DNA from: Physella acuta
Lineage: Eukaryota > Mollusca > Gastropoda > Physidae
Length of the DNA stretch: 64,000 nucleotides
Assembly (NCBI RefSeq): GCF_028476545.1
Contig: NW_026732698.1
Span: 1 to 64,000 of the forward strand
Direction of reading: 5' to 3'
Shown in pieces: positions 1 through 11,492 of the stretch. The stretch's first letter is position 1. The number at the start of each line of letters is the position of its first letter. A program made the translations under genes and the position numbers. The notes beneath the pieces were generated by a model that saw only the letters and a list, made by a program, of their open reading frames with translations, had not been told where the DNA came from and did not search any database.

Positions 1-112
1 TTGTGCATATTCAGAAATATTACCTTCATTTTCTCCTAGGATTGCATTTTTATTGGAAAGCTAAGCAAACACATTTAGGAGACCGAATAGAACTCTTGCT
101 TCAACACTTTCT

Positions 113-115
<3 letters not shown>

Positions 116-181
<66 letters not shown>
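116..181. repeat. (TA)n microsatellite
   Basis: Uninterrupted AT dinucleotide tract of about 66 bp. The open frame across it is a repeat artefact. The flanks 1-115 and 182-300 show nothing recognisable. Confidence 0.97.
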
Positions 182-183
<2 letters not shown>

Positions 184-321
184 CATATATCAGTGTTAGT
201 AAATATATGGTAGGCCCATAGGTCACAGAACTAGGTCTAAGGATAGTCTCACACCTTGTAATAAAACCCCCCTAATTATTTCTAAATTGATTTAATTTCC
301 CCTCCCCACATCCGCTTCCCA

Positions 322-612
322 TTACGTCATTGATAACCCCGGCACCATCCCAGCCTCGCTTTGATTCCAGTCCGACACGGACACACGCTGACGCTTGCAG
401 GGAACCGGAAACTAGATCAGCAGGGCGGGACTAGACACATTCTTAGGTTTAAAAATAGTCATTAAAATGAGTTGACGGAAGTTGAACTGAGGGGTGTGGG
501 GGTTTGATGGGAGGGGGTGGGGGTGGTAGAAGTGGGAATCCCGGGGGTGAGTTACAGCAGATGGCAAGACGGAAGTGACGGTGTCCGTGGTTGTCTGTCA
601 TACATGACGTCA
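322..612. promoter_or_regulatory. Candidate regulatory segment with CRE-like sites
   Basis: This stretch is more GC-balanced than its surroundings. It has a full palindromic cAMP-response element, TGACGTCA, at 605-612 and a partial one, TTACGTCA, at 322-329. No gene start is visible next to it, so promoter or enhancer function is inference from motifs alone. It could equally be unannotated repeat. Confidence 0.2.
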
Positions 613-717
613 TCGATAGACGGGGGAAAAAAAATCGATCTCGAATTAGAAACTAGGACTATGCTAGGGTAACGTTTCACATATTGCTTTGATTCACAGA
701 CCACATTGATTCACGTG

Positions 718-916
718 TAGTGTTTTTCTTTCAGACTTTTTCTTCGGGGGGGGGGGTGATATTTTTGGTGGGCGGACTAAATTTTCCGGGGGGGGGGGGC
801 ACTGATGAAGTATATACTTTCTATACAAATTCCATTTCATTCGGGAGAAGGGGTGGGGGTTGGGCAGTAGACCTTCGGGGGATGGGGACCCCAAGAGATG
901 CCTGGAAGAAAATCTG
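718..916 (+). mobile_element. G-run hAT-like non-autonomous element, copy 1
   Basis: The left end reads AGTGTTTTTCTTTCAGAC and the right end GATGCCTGGAAGAAAATCTG, which are imperfect inverted repeats. Flanks are TTCACGTG and TTCACATA, a decayed 8-bp duplication. The interior has several long G runs around the AT-rich core shared by the family (TATACTTTCTATACAAATTCC). There is no transposase, so it would need a hAT enzyme supplied elsewhere. The hAT assignment rests mainly on copy 2. Confidence 0.7.
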
Positions 917-1289
917 TTCACATAGCACATTCTTTCACACACCTAACTCTTTCACATACCACTTTGACATATCACACTCTTTCTCACATATCACATTGTT
1001 TCACACATAACATGTTTTCCCCCAACAAAGCGTACTCATATCAGAATCTAACGTTATTTAGAATTCAATGATTTAAAAAACAAAATCGAATATCAGTACA
1101 GGGTACCTTTAAGGTTGATGTATTGTTATCGTCCCCATTTAACATTGTCGTTAATTTCCTGTCTGTTGTTGTCCTTGTTTACAAGCCCCCCCCCCCTCCC
1201 GTCTCTCCTTCCCACCAACCTCCCCATCTCAGCGATTCTAGTCCATTATCCCCCTCTAACATGCTCGCAAAGTACATCGTACTCAAAGT

Positions 1290-1500
1290 ATCAAATGCGT
1301 TCTAGATTTTCGTAATCGACCTTGAAGATCTGAGTGTCCCTGACCTTGAAGTTTTCAGCCCTCCGGTTGCCCCTGGGCCGGGGAGATGAAATGTTGCCGT
1401 GACTCGGTGTGACACTAAAGTGCTATGATTGGACAGGCCGGATCACGTGGTCCCGAGGAGATTACCAATGGTTAGCGACGTATCCTTTTGTCTAGGGAGT
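1290..1500. promoter_or_regulatory. Possible promoter-like island
   Basis: A 200-bp island of balanced composition carries an ATTGG box near 1429, a CACGTG E-box near 1445 and a CCAAT near 1466. The motif cluster is typical of animal promoters, but no downstream coding exon is visible. Low confidence. Confidence 0.2.
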
Positions 1501-1547
1501 TACTGTTAGGGGGGTAGCAGCAGAGTTTCTTTCAGGCGTACTACTGC

Positions 1548-1813
1548 CAGTGTTTCTTTCAGACTTTTTTTCTCCGGGGGAGCAATTGAAATTTTGGGGA
1601 GGGCGGTCAACATTTTTCGGGGGGGGGGGGGGCGGACACTAGTAAAAGTGTATGTTTATTATATAAAATCCATCTAGTTCGGGTGGGGGGGGGGGGGGGG
1701 GGGAGGGGCGGTAGAATTTCTTCGGGGGGGGGGGGTGGGGAGGGGTGGGGGGAGGGCGCTGAACCCCCCCCCCCCCCCCCCCCCCCCCGAAGAGATGCCT
1801 GGAAGAAACTCTG
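1548..1813 (+). mobile_element. G-run hAT-like non-autonomous element, copy 2 (type copy)
   Basis: The ends are CAGTGTTTCTTTCAGAC and CTGGAAGAAACTCTG, inverted repeats of each other with few mismatches. A perfect 8-bp duplication, ACTACTGC, lies at 1540-1547 and 1814-1821. An 8-bp duplication with CAG..CTG ends is the hAT superfamily signature. The interior is non-coding: G runs of 8 to over 20 bases, one long C run, and the core TATTATATAAAATCC. Just upstream, 1521-1536 is a second family end, probably from a truncated copy. Confidence 0.85.
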
Positions 1814-1821
1814 ACTACTGC

Positions 1822-2640
1822 CTCCAGCCCCCCCCCCACCCCACCCCACCTCCCCCCCCCCCCTTAATCGCAACAAAAGAGTAGATGTAATTGATACTAA
1901 CTAAAAACCTAGCTAGTTGGTAAAAATGTCGTTAAAACCAAAACCTCATACAAGCTTTCATCATGTGTTCCCTTTTATAATTGATTTAAATTTCTTATTC
2001 ACTAATAAATTATACTTTTCACTGCATGATATTTTGCGTATGCACAAAGATATAACACTTTTGATATGAATTTCCTTGTATCTACCATTAAATTAAATTT
2101 GTCAATAATGTTGAAAAAGAAAGAAGAAAGAAAAATGTTTTCAGACAAAAAAAAAAAAAAAAAAAAATTTAAGCCTTTTATGATCTTATTGACCCCGTTA
2201 AAGATTCGGCCAAGCATTCACGCCAAATCAAGCAAAGGGAAACAATTTACACTGCACTTTACGCCCGTTATCGTTTTCAGTAACAGGATTCAGCTCCCCT
2301 TCCCCCCCCCCCTCCCCCCCCTCTACTCCCCAAAAAATATTTCCAATCTCATTAGATATGATAGCCTCACTGTCTTCACTGGAACCCCCCCCCCCTTCTT
2401 GGCCCGTTTATTTCACATACTAGACATAACCTCACCACTTCTATACTCCTCCAATTCTTTACACCCCACCTCCCAAACTTATACACCCCACCCCTCAAAC
2501 CTCTACACCCTCCAAGCTTTGGGATCGCTGTGTCCTTTTCTCTCTTTGACCCTTGATCCTTACTCCAAGACACAATCTGCTCCTCCCCCACGCCACCCCC
2601 CACCCCACCCCTGACATCGTCGATCTTTTCGACTATTCAG
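1822..2640. other. Intergenic, no gene; homopolymer-rich
   Basis: AT-rich DNA with an A run near 2147-2166 and C runs near 2296-2320 and 2386. The 182-codon open frame here passes through these tracts and has no recognisable domain. I see no functional element. Confidence 0.6.
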
Positions 2641-3340
2641 TCACCCCCCCCCCACCCCGTCTCATCTTTCAATAGCTAAATCTGGACATCCACACCAATT
2701 AATCGCCGTGTGTGTCGCCATCTTTGAACTTTCATCCACTCCAAGAGACAATTTGCATCTCCCATTCCCCCTCGCCACCCCCACCCCCACCCAACCCCCG
2801 GACATCGTCGATGGTTTCGACTACTTAAACAGACACCGACCCTTCAACTTTCATCAGTAACAACTGGATATCCACCCCAATTAATCACCTTGTCTATCTC
2901 CATCTTTGATATTTTATCCACTTCAAGAAACGAACTCCCCCCCCCTCCCCACTCCCCTGCCAACCCCCCTTCCGCCAACCTCACCCCCAGGTATTTCTGG
3001 TCTTGTCAACTACTAAAACAATCCCCCCCCCCCCCCCCACCTGTCTTATCTTTCATCAATTAAAACTGGACATCCACCCCAATTAATCGCCTTGTCACCA
3101 TCTTTGATATTTCATCCACTACAAAAAACGAACTACCCCCCCCCCCCCCTAATCAACCCCCTCGCCAACCTCAACCCCAGGAATTTCTGATCGTGTCAAC
3201 TACTCAAACAGACACCCCCCCCCCCTCCCCGTCTTATCTTTCATCAATTACAACTGGACATCCACCCCAATCAATTGCTGTGTCTGTCTGCATCGTCAAC
3301 CCTTCTCCAAAACACGATCTTACCCCCCCCCCCTCCTTCA
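2640..3340 (+). repeat. C-rich satellite, unit about 190 bp, about 4 copies
   Basis: The motif CTGGACATCCACCCCAATTA recurs near 2681, 2863, 3065 and 3253, so the unit is about 182-202 bp. Each unit also carries a CATCTTTGATATTTCATCCA block and a long C run. Length differences between units lie mainly in the C runs. Confidence 0.85.
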
Positions 3341-4455
3341 GCAAGCAGTAAACCATAATGGCCGCTGATTTTTGCTAGTTCTTCCATCCAACTATTTACT
3401 TATTCATTAAAACCGGAAGCGACGCCATTAGATTTAAATCACATGACGTTCTCTGCACGCGTAGTGTATTCTATTGTTTGAGGTGTAAATTTTTACAAAG
3501 GGAGATAATTGTGTACTTATGATAAAAAAAATTAATCTAAATGAGATTAGGGGAGGGGTGTTGAGGGTGGGTGTAGTGAAAAGGGGAAAACGGGTTTATT
3601 AAAAAAAAATCTTATTATACTGCACTAAAAAATGTAAACGTAAAGCGAATAGCAATCGATAAAATTAATGAAGTAACTTTATTTCGCTCCGCACAGTTTA
3701 CACAATCATACAATTAAATAGCAATTACTTTATTCACTCAATTACTTTATTCACTCAATTACTTTATTCACACAAAAAAAAACTTTCATTTTCAGTTTTT
3801 AAATGTTTAATTATTAATATTTTGTCCCTTTTTACAAATTGGTTTTCGTTTAAATACGTATCAGTGTCTAAAGATATTTTAATCAGAGTCTGAAATTAAA
3901 TTTGATAAATGTTGATGTTATGTGAATACATTGTTGATATAATTATCAAACGTGTTTATTTTAGATATAACTCGATTCGATGTAGAATTCTAAAATAGAA
4001 AAACAACATTTTTCTTTATGATACGTATTCAAAACATTTACCAAAAAACTTCAAACAGATTATTTTTTATCTTCAAGTCATTTCTTCGATTAGTACTCAA
4101 GCTAATTAAATTTACGTCTATAAATAAACGTAACCTAATTCAACATCTACAAAATATTTAACCCAATTCCCAGCTGGCTTTAAAATCATCATTGGACCTA
4201 ACCGAAAAGTACATCTGTAAAATCTCTATTAAGGTTTTTTTTTTACGTAAGACCAAAGTCAACATTTCTGGGTTCTCTGTGATACGGATCTATCTTCTAC
4301 TATCCTCTACATTATCTCTTTCATCTAAGCCTTGATATTTGTATATGTCGATGTGATTCCACATATGAATCAAATCGAAAATGTAAAACTTTGTATATTC
4401 GAGAAAAAAATTATCGTTTTTTTACTGTTGTAATAGCTAATAAGTACATACATTA
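3341..4455. other. Intergenic, no gene seen
   Basis: AT-rich DNA with no supported gene. The only ordered structure is a 17-bp direct repeat (CAATTACTTTATTCACT, three copies) at about 3725-3773. Confidence 0.6.
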
Positions 4456-4659
4456 ATGCTTAATGTATTTCAGTCACATTTTTATTTAAAACATATACTA
4501 TTGTCTATACACAACACCACATCCAAATATTATTCGCTCTACACACAACCACAACCACATCCACCAAACACCATTACACATACCGTACATTTAACAAACA
4601 CCCTTTACACATCACATCGAAACATCCTTGGCTCTACATTACCACATCCACAAACCTCT

Positions 4660-4670
4660 ACTAATACTAT

Positions 4671-4714
<44 letters not shown>

Positions 4715-4830
4715 TTACTACTACTAATACTACTACTACTATTACTACTACTACTACTACTACTACTACTACAACAATTACTACTACTACTATAACTACT
4801 ACTACTGCTACTAATGCTACTCCTACTACT
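4660..4830 (+). repeat. (ACT)n trinucleotide tract and CA-rich flanks
   Basis: A long, slightly interrupted ACT/ATT trinucleotide tract. Threonine and serine homopolymer frames on the two strands come from it. Downstream, 4858-4912 has a tandem 23-bp unit (CACCATCTACAACAGCGAC). The 229-codon frame across 4456-5145 is low complexity throughout and is not called as a gene. Confidence 0.95.
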
Positions 4831-5145
4831 TCTCACACACATAGTACAACCAACAAACACCATCTACAACAGCGACCAAACACCATCTACAACAGCGACC
4901 AAACACCATACACCCTCAGCACTACAAAAAACACCAAACACCATACACACACACCATACAAACACCAAACACCTCATCCCACCACCACCAACAGCATCAA
5001 CTCCGTAGACTTCTCTAAATCTACACCCAGGTACAAGACCCCCAAGTTCACTCAGTGCATGCGTACTTTAAAACCCAAACCACCTCGCCCACCCCATCTA
5101 ACGACTGAAAATCGACCCGATCAAGGAACGCTAAGATATCGTTAG

Positions 5146-5655
5146 ACGTGAAATCCCATTTTTATACCATGTTGATTTCCCGGAATGAAATGTTTTCATC
5201 GGAAGTCTTCAAGCAAACTCACATTTTTTTTTGCACCGACAGACCCCATAGCTGTTTATTTTGTTAAAAGAAATTAAAAAAGAAAAATTAATGCAATTAA
5301 ACCGTTAAAAGTACACATGAATGTTTAATTTAATCGTAGAAAAATAATTAATTTTTGGTAAAATTTGAGTGGTTTTCACTAACATGCCGGTGCCCAATAT
5401 TATATCGATACGCATTCTTTTAATGGTGGAAATATAAGAATTGTGGTAGTATTTCGGTGAAAGTAATTAACATATACCTGCCCCATAAGATATCGATTCA
5501 AGACCGTTTTAGTTTTTAAGCGAACTTTGGTTACGCTTTGTCTTCATCATACAAAGGCGGATCAAGGAGGCTTTACAGGAATGCATAGTCCCTCAAATTT
5601 TTAAAAAGTAAAACTTGGAAACGGTTTTAATTTATTAAACACTAGGGATTGTTTA
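5146..5655. other. Intergenic, no gene seen
   Basis: AT-rich, no recognisable coding, RNA or repeat structure. Confidence 0.6.
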
Positions 5656-5827
5656 GACGGAGTGGTCTAGCGGTAGAGAGCTGGACTCACGTTAGGGAAA
5701 GTAAAGGCGGCGGGGCATAGTGCTGACCACACTATCTCTTCACATGCCGAAGGTCACAGAAACAAGTGAACTCTACTTCACTTGCTCCATAAACCGTCAG
5801 GTTTGAATGGGAAACTTTACTTTTTTA
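5656..5827 (+). mobile_element. tRNA-derived SINE (family A), internally deleted copy
   Basis: The head carries a pol III A box (TGGTCTAGCGG) and then jumps directly from GAGAGCTGGACT to TCACGTTAGGGAAAG. The part with the B box and most of the linker, about 85-90 bp in the 61-kb copy, is missing. The tail matches the family: GGCATAGTGCTGACCACAC, a CTCTACTTCACTTG block and GGGAAACTTTA. Without a B box this copy is probably inert. Confidence 0.85.
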
Positions 5828-5830
5828 CTA

Positions 5831-6640
5831 TGGATTGCTTGACAATACTTACTAAGGTGTGTTAAAGAGGTATCTTTACTCTCACAACTTTTTTCTTTCT
5901 TTAGGAAAAAATAATTAAAAGTTTGTTTTATTTTCTAATTTTTCGTTCATTTAACTGTTAGTCTTTTTAACACTTTATTTCCTTCTTTATAAAATTTAAG
6001 AAATGAAAACTGAAAATAGTAAGTATATATTTAAGTTAAGAATACACTTAGAACCATATTTATTTAGTCAATTTCGATCCTTTTTAAAAGAGCTGATAAC
6101 ACTACATAATGAGAAAATAACGTCTAAACTTGACTAGCAGTAATGTCTGACTGTTATTAATCGTTCTAATACGAATAAAATATTTCGTGTGATATCTATG
6201 GTTATATATTTATTAGGAATAGGTTACAATTGAGTTATATGATGTCACCACAAAAGGAACAGTAACTGATGAACAGAAAATAATAGTAAATTTTTTAAAA
6301 ATTGATAGGAATGGTGAAACATAAAAATATTATGTATTGATTACTTCCCATTTACTATTTAAATATTACCAAGGGAAGCCACTAATAAATATGTTCTTAA
6401 TCGTCGTTCTGTACTGAAAGCAATTATAAAACAAAACGATTAAAACTGAGGTGTTTTTATTATTGAATTATTAACAAAGTATTAAGATGTGTATATTTTG
6501 TATGACTATACTTCACTATATAAATTATATAAAGTATTGTTTAATACTGGTTAAATGGGAAACTTTTAGGTTAGTTAAATAGCTTATTAAGAAAAAAAAT
6601 ACTCACGCATTAATTGGTTGAACGTTAGGTATGTTGCTAC
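5831..6640. other. AT-rich intergenic DNA with one family D core
   Basis: No gene. On the minus strand around 6345-6378 lies the family D core: a TTCCCTTGG half and a GGGAAGTAATC half separated by AT-rich spacer, as in the module Z copies at 44-54 kb. Confidence 0.45.
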
Positions 6641-6649
6641 AGATTTACA

Positions 6650-7130
6650 TATACTACTTTAAATGTTAAAAAACGTGTATTAAACAATAAATAAAAACTG
6701 TGTCAGAACTGCTATAGATATAGATGTTAGAATGGGAGGAATGTTTGATTTGATGTGTCTCATTGTACTCAACATAATGTTCCGGCTGCTTATAATATTT
6801 ATTATTTTTCTTTAATCTCAAATTTATCTCAGCTCTACTTAAAAGCCCAAACCCCCTCAACCTACTACGCCGATAAAAAAAAATCCCTTAAATCACCATT
6901 TAATTACACATATGCATTTTCAGGTTTAAAAATAAACTTGCAATTAGACGTTTTGTATTAGATCTATGTATAATTAAGCTATCTTAAATGAATGAAAGTA
7001 GGCTACATGTAAGAAAGAAGTATAACTATTGTAAATCTGTATCAGTCCTCACAAGCCGATGAAATACTATAGAAAGCATGCAAGGCAAACTGACGCTGTA
7101 AATTACATGTCTTAGTTGGAAAAAAAAAAA
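6650..7130 (+). repeat. Dispersed repeat family C, copy 1
   Basis: A segment of about 450 bp recurs at 28.1-28.5 kb (minus) and 42.2-42.65 kb (plus). Shared landmarks in order are CTATAGATATAGATG, TGATGTGTCTCATTGTA, TCAGCTCTACTTAAAA, TGTATTAGATCTATGTATAA and TATCAGTCCTCACAAGCCG. Copies 1 and 3 end in an A-rich tract (here from 7119), which suggests a retroposed element. No tRNA head or coding domain was found. Confidence 0.75.
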
Positions 7131-7600
7131 GAAAAGAAAAATCATATACGAAAAACGTACATCTAGGTCTACAAAAAAAATAGAGGACACCGGATTTACC
7201 CGATATATCCAAATATAAATACAACTGTAAAAACACAAAACATTACATCATTTCGTCGAATAACACTTATCCACACTCATAGGGGACTACCAAAACTCTA
7301 TAATATTAAACATGAAAATACACCGACCAAAAGTTAGACAACTGCTGTCGTAATATGAAAACTAGTCGCAGTTGTGCTGATCCTTACACAACAACCATAG
7401 TTCAAGCACCAAGATGTTCTAATTAGTCAATAAAAAATCAAATTTTAAACTTCCAGTTTTAGAATCTCCTCTAGGGATAGTTTTTTTTTTTTTTTTTTTT
7501 TTTAAACAGGAGACACCCCTACTTGTATTGAATTTAACACTCGCTCAGCGTAATGAACGTTCCCTTAGGCTAAATTTGGTCCATGGGATCTTTGTCTGAT
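7131..7600. other. Intergenic, no gene seen
   Basis: AT-rich DNA with a T run near 7482-7503. No other structure seen. Confidence 0.55.
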
Positions 7601-7639
7601 AGAGTGGGGTACCATACGTTTCAAGCACTTGAGCTCAGA

Positions 7640-8010
7640 GTTTAAGGGCTTAGTTCGTGGAGGTTAAACTTTGAAGGTCTTGTAGTTGAAAGAGCTAAAA
7701 TTGTGGAGGTTAAAGAACTAAGGTGTGAAAGTAATAAAGAGCTAAGGTCTTTGACGTTGTTGAGATTACAGAGCTTAGGTCGTCGGGGTTAAAGAGCTAA
7801 GGTCGTCGGAGCTTAAGAGCTAAGGTCGTCTATTTTAAAGAGCTAAGGTCGTCGATGTTAGAGAACTGTTGTCATGGAGGTAACCGAGCTAAGGTCGTGG
7901 GAGTTAAAGAGCTAAGGTAGTCGAGGTTAAGGAGCTAAGATAGTCGACGTAAGAGAACTGTTGTCGTGGAGGTAAAAGAGCTAAGGTCGTGGGAGTTTAA
8001 GAGCTTTGGT
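7640..8010 (+). repeat. 23-bp minisatellite
   Basis: GAGCTAAGGTCGTCG followed by a GTTAAA-like block repeats with an exact 23-bp period between about 7750 and 8000 and more loosely upstream. There are roughly 14 copies. The variant GAACTGTTGTCGTGG recurs twice, four units apart, a hint of higher-order structure. Confidence 0.9.
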
Positions 8011-8129
8011 CATGGATTTCGTTGTTTTTAAAGATTTGTTAACACGGATCTTAATGAGCTAAACCTATTCAGTCCTTAAATTAAAACATTTAACCATTCC
8101 AAGAAACATCACTCAATGTTAGAACGTAA

Positions 8130-8455
8130 AATAGCGTAAATCCCTATAACGATGTAAAACAACAGCACCCAATCTCATAATATAAAATAACCCAATTCAA
8201 TCTCATAATCTTAAACAATCCCTCCCATTTCTATACTGTAAAACAACACGATTCAATCTCATAATGTAAGCCAATCCCAACCCATTTCCATACTGTAAAA
8301 CAACACGATTCAATCACATAATGTCAAACAATCCCACCCATTTCCATACTATAAAACAACACGATTCAATCACATAATGTCAAACAATCCCACCCTATTC
8401 CATACTGTAAAATAACCCAATTCAATCACATAATGTAAGCCAATCCCACCCAACC
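8130..8455 (+). repeat. Minisatellite, unit about 56 bp, 5-6 copies
   Basis: Repeating block containing CCCATTTCCATACTGTAAAA, CAACACGATTCAATC and CATAATGTCAAACAATCC. Copies differ by small substitutions and indels. Confidence 0.9.
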
Positions 8456-8909
8456 CCAATTCGCTGTGTTAAGTACTCATCTTTGACAGTTGTTAGACTT
8501 GGGCTAGTCAAAGAGATTCCACCACATCCGGTTCCAGTGATTCGATTAAAAGTACAAACTGTCAGTCACGTGAGATTTAACTTGTCTCTACTCGGCTAAA
8601 CAGACTTTTTGAAAGCACTTAGCACAGGTGCATGTGCTAACATCTTCAAGACAAACATCACGATTGATCAACCACATCATATGATAAACAAGAGTTTACT
8701 CAGCTTACTTCTAACGTGTTTACAATTTGTTCCGTTTTAATGAAAAGTAATGGCAGTTATACTTTTTTGATGGGTGAGAAATCTAAAGAGGCGTAACTCT
8801 TAAATAAAAGGACTGGTCGTTTTAGAGATAAGATATACTCACGTTTTGTATCAACAGGCTTTTTTTTTAAAAGGTAGAGCCTGTTGATGCGGAAGGGAAG
8901 TGTTGTGTA

Positions 8910-9253
8910 CAGTGTTTCTTTCAGACTTTTTTCTCCGGTGGGGTGGAGGTGGGGGGAGTGGTGGTGGGGCACTTGAAATTTTCAAGGTGGGGGGGGGGGG
9001 GGAAGGCGGACTAAAATTTCCAATATCCTGGTGAAGGGGTCGGACACTGGTAAAGGTATATTTTTTCTATATAAAATTCCATTTCGTTCGGCGGGGGGGG
9101 GGGGGGGAGAATTGAAACTTTCGAGGGTGGTGTACTAAAATTTCCGGGGAGGGGGGGGTGGCCACTGGTAAACTGGTAAAAGTATATATTTTCTATATAA
9201 ATTATATTTCGTTAGGGGGAGGGGCGGTAGAAGAGATGCCTGGAAGAAACACT
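8910..9253 (+). mobile_element. G-run hAT-like element, copy 3 (two internal modules)
   Basis: Ends are CAGTGTTTCTTTCAGAC and GATGCCTGGAAGAAACACT. The internal block (AAATTTCC, GGACACTGGTAAA, TATATTTTCTATATAAA, CATTTCGTTCGG) occurs twice, so the copy has an internal duplication. Flanking GTTGTGTA and CTTGTGTA are close to a duplicated target, but the right boundary is uncertain by one or two bases. Confidence 0.75.
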
Positions 9254-10420
9254 TGTGTAGTGCAACTAAAAGTAAGTATTTTAATTAAAACTGTGAATAC
9301 ATAATTGCGTCAGGTTTGATGAATCGTTGACTAGACGTAAATCAGGCAATAGGTGTTAACACAATAAACAGCCACTCCCAAGGATGCGACTCTACATGTA
9401 TGCACCCATTGAGCTAACAGAGACCTAAATTCGAATCCCTTACTTCTATTTCTAGTCCATAACCTAGTTTTTACCGAGGTCGTCGCTAAGCGAAACAGAT
9501 GGGTAAATTGTAGGATTCAAATAAAATTTTAAGACAAGCAAAAAAATAAAATGTGACATCATCATCCACGCCAAACACGCACACACACACTCTCGCGAGA
9601 ATACACATACGCATGCATACACAAACACAGACACACACCGTTTGTGTGAACGAAATTCACGTGCCTAATTCGAACAGACAAACTGGAAGTTCAGGAAGAA
9701 AAACAGACACAATCCAGATAAATACACCAGTCTGTTTTTTTTTTAGTCATGGTCCCCAAATTGCTAGGATCCTAAGGGGAGGTAGCTCTAAATACGCGCT
9801 CCTAGGGTAGATAATTACGGTTTAATTTCTACTGAACTCGGTCAAAAAGTGTTTTCTATTGGAAAAGAGTTCCACAAAAGAAATAAAAGAAAACTACTAG
9901 GTTACGTAACTATAATAAATAATAAAAGTAAAACAGTTTTCGAGAAAATGGAAAATACATTATAATCAATATTTTGGAATGACTTTTGAGTGTCTAGCGT
10001 CAAAATGGAGAAAAAAGGAAAAAAATATAAAAGTGAAATTGCTTTTGTGAAAAAGGAAAAACAAAATTAAAAATCATTGTTTCGGTTTGACTGTTGAATG
10101 CCCCTGCGTTAAAATTGATTAGCCTCGAGCTCTTGCTTGAACTGACAATTTAAAGATAGGTTACGTATATAGGGCAACATTTTTTTCCCTATGTTCACAT
10201 ACAAAATGACCCGTATTTTAATGTAAGCACTTGAGCTATATCGGTTTAGCCCCCACTTTTATGTCACGTACATTTTGTTTTTATTATCTTTTAAGTGGGC
10301 GTAGGTGGGCGGATCGCCTTGGGCAACTGGGTTTCAAATTGAAAATGTAATAACAGGTTGTAAATGTAGAGCAACATTCTCGGTCGGACTGTTATCCATT
10401 AGACATATGTTTTAGACATT
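9254..10420. other. Intergenic; short CA-rich stretch, no gene
   Basis: About 9577-9640 is CA-rich. Around 9400-9510 there are faint traces of a decayed family A SINE (TTCGAATCCC, CCGAGGTCGTC). Nothing else recognisable. Confidence 0.5.
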
Positions 10421-10606
10421 TTGTTTCCGGGGGTTGGGGGGGGGGGGCACTTGAAACTTCCCTAAGAAGCGGGGAGTGTGCGAGGCGGACAATGGTTAAA
10501 GTGTATATATTTTTACTTAACTTATCGTGTAATACATCGCTCGTGGGGAAGGATGCGCTCCGGGGGAGGGGTCATTGCCCTACCCTCCCGGAGAGACGAA
10601 TGGAGA
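10421..10606 (+). mobile_element. G-run hAT-like element, decayed fragment
   Basis: Contains the family order G-run, CACTTGAAACTTCC, GGCGGACAATGG, AAAGTGTATATATTTTTAC, then a second G-rich block. Both terminal repeats are missing or too decayed to see. Confidence 0.5.
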
Positions 10607-11492
10607 TAGAAACAATGTACCCATATAACAGAGCAGTAAAAAAAAAAATTTTTTTTTTTTTTTTTGCTGATCTGCCTTGAAGCCACAGTGCATATACAAA
10701 GGTCAGCTAGCGGCAGACAACTCCAATTTTTGGTTTGTCATACTTCGATAGCTCGTTCATCAAACCGAACTATTATAGTTATCCCCCCTGTGGCGTAGTT
10801 AATTATTTTCATCTGTTCTCTCCCCTTTTTGTAATTTGCAACGCATGCAAATGAAAAACTACTTTTTTTTCCTCGCCACAAAAAGTGGAGCCATCCATAA
10901 CCCACAACCACAGTCATTAATACCTTTTTTCAAGCTTCTATTCCATGAAACAGAATGGAATGTCTGTCAGTTAATCGGCACACCAGTCTCTAAAAACACA
11001 TTGGAAAAATATGCAATCAATTGATGCAATTTTCAAACACCTGTAAAATAGATTCCCACAGCTGTTTGTTTTGCATCGCTTGAAATGAGATTTTTTTTAG
11101 GTTTGAATTTATAAAACAGAGGCTTCACTAGGAGGTCATTAATCAAAAGCTATGTGCAGCGAGGAGATGGCTTAGGAAAAGTAAAGAAACATACACCTAC
11201 TGTATTTAGATTTCATCTTTTTTTTTTATTCCAACGAAGACAAAAGACCGAATCATTGGTGAGTTGGTTCTATAAATATCCAGGATATCGATGTGTGAGT
11301 GCAGGTAATGTTTCACCAAAAGATGTTTTACCTACTATATCTCTTTGTTTAACTTACTGTCCATGCTTTGTGCGTTGATTTTCAAAGCGGAATTATCTAA
11401 TCATGTATACAACTATGGAACCATTTATTTATTTCTAGTAGCAAGTGTTGAATGAGAAGGTAGTAGGTTGCTAGAAACATCAACTGCTGGGA

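Noticed and set aside
2066-2614. 182-codon frame
   Set aside because: Passes A runs and C runs; composition is low complexity and no homology is recognised.
4456-5145. 229-codon threonine-rich open frame as a mucin-like gene
   Set aside because: It is an (ACT)n tract with CA-rich flanks; no signal peptide and no splice or polyadenylation context.
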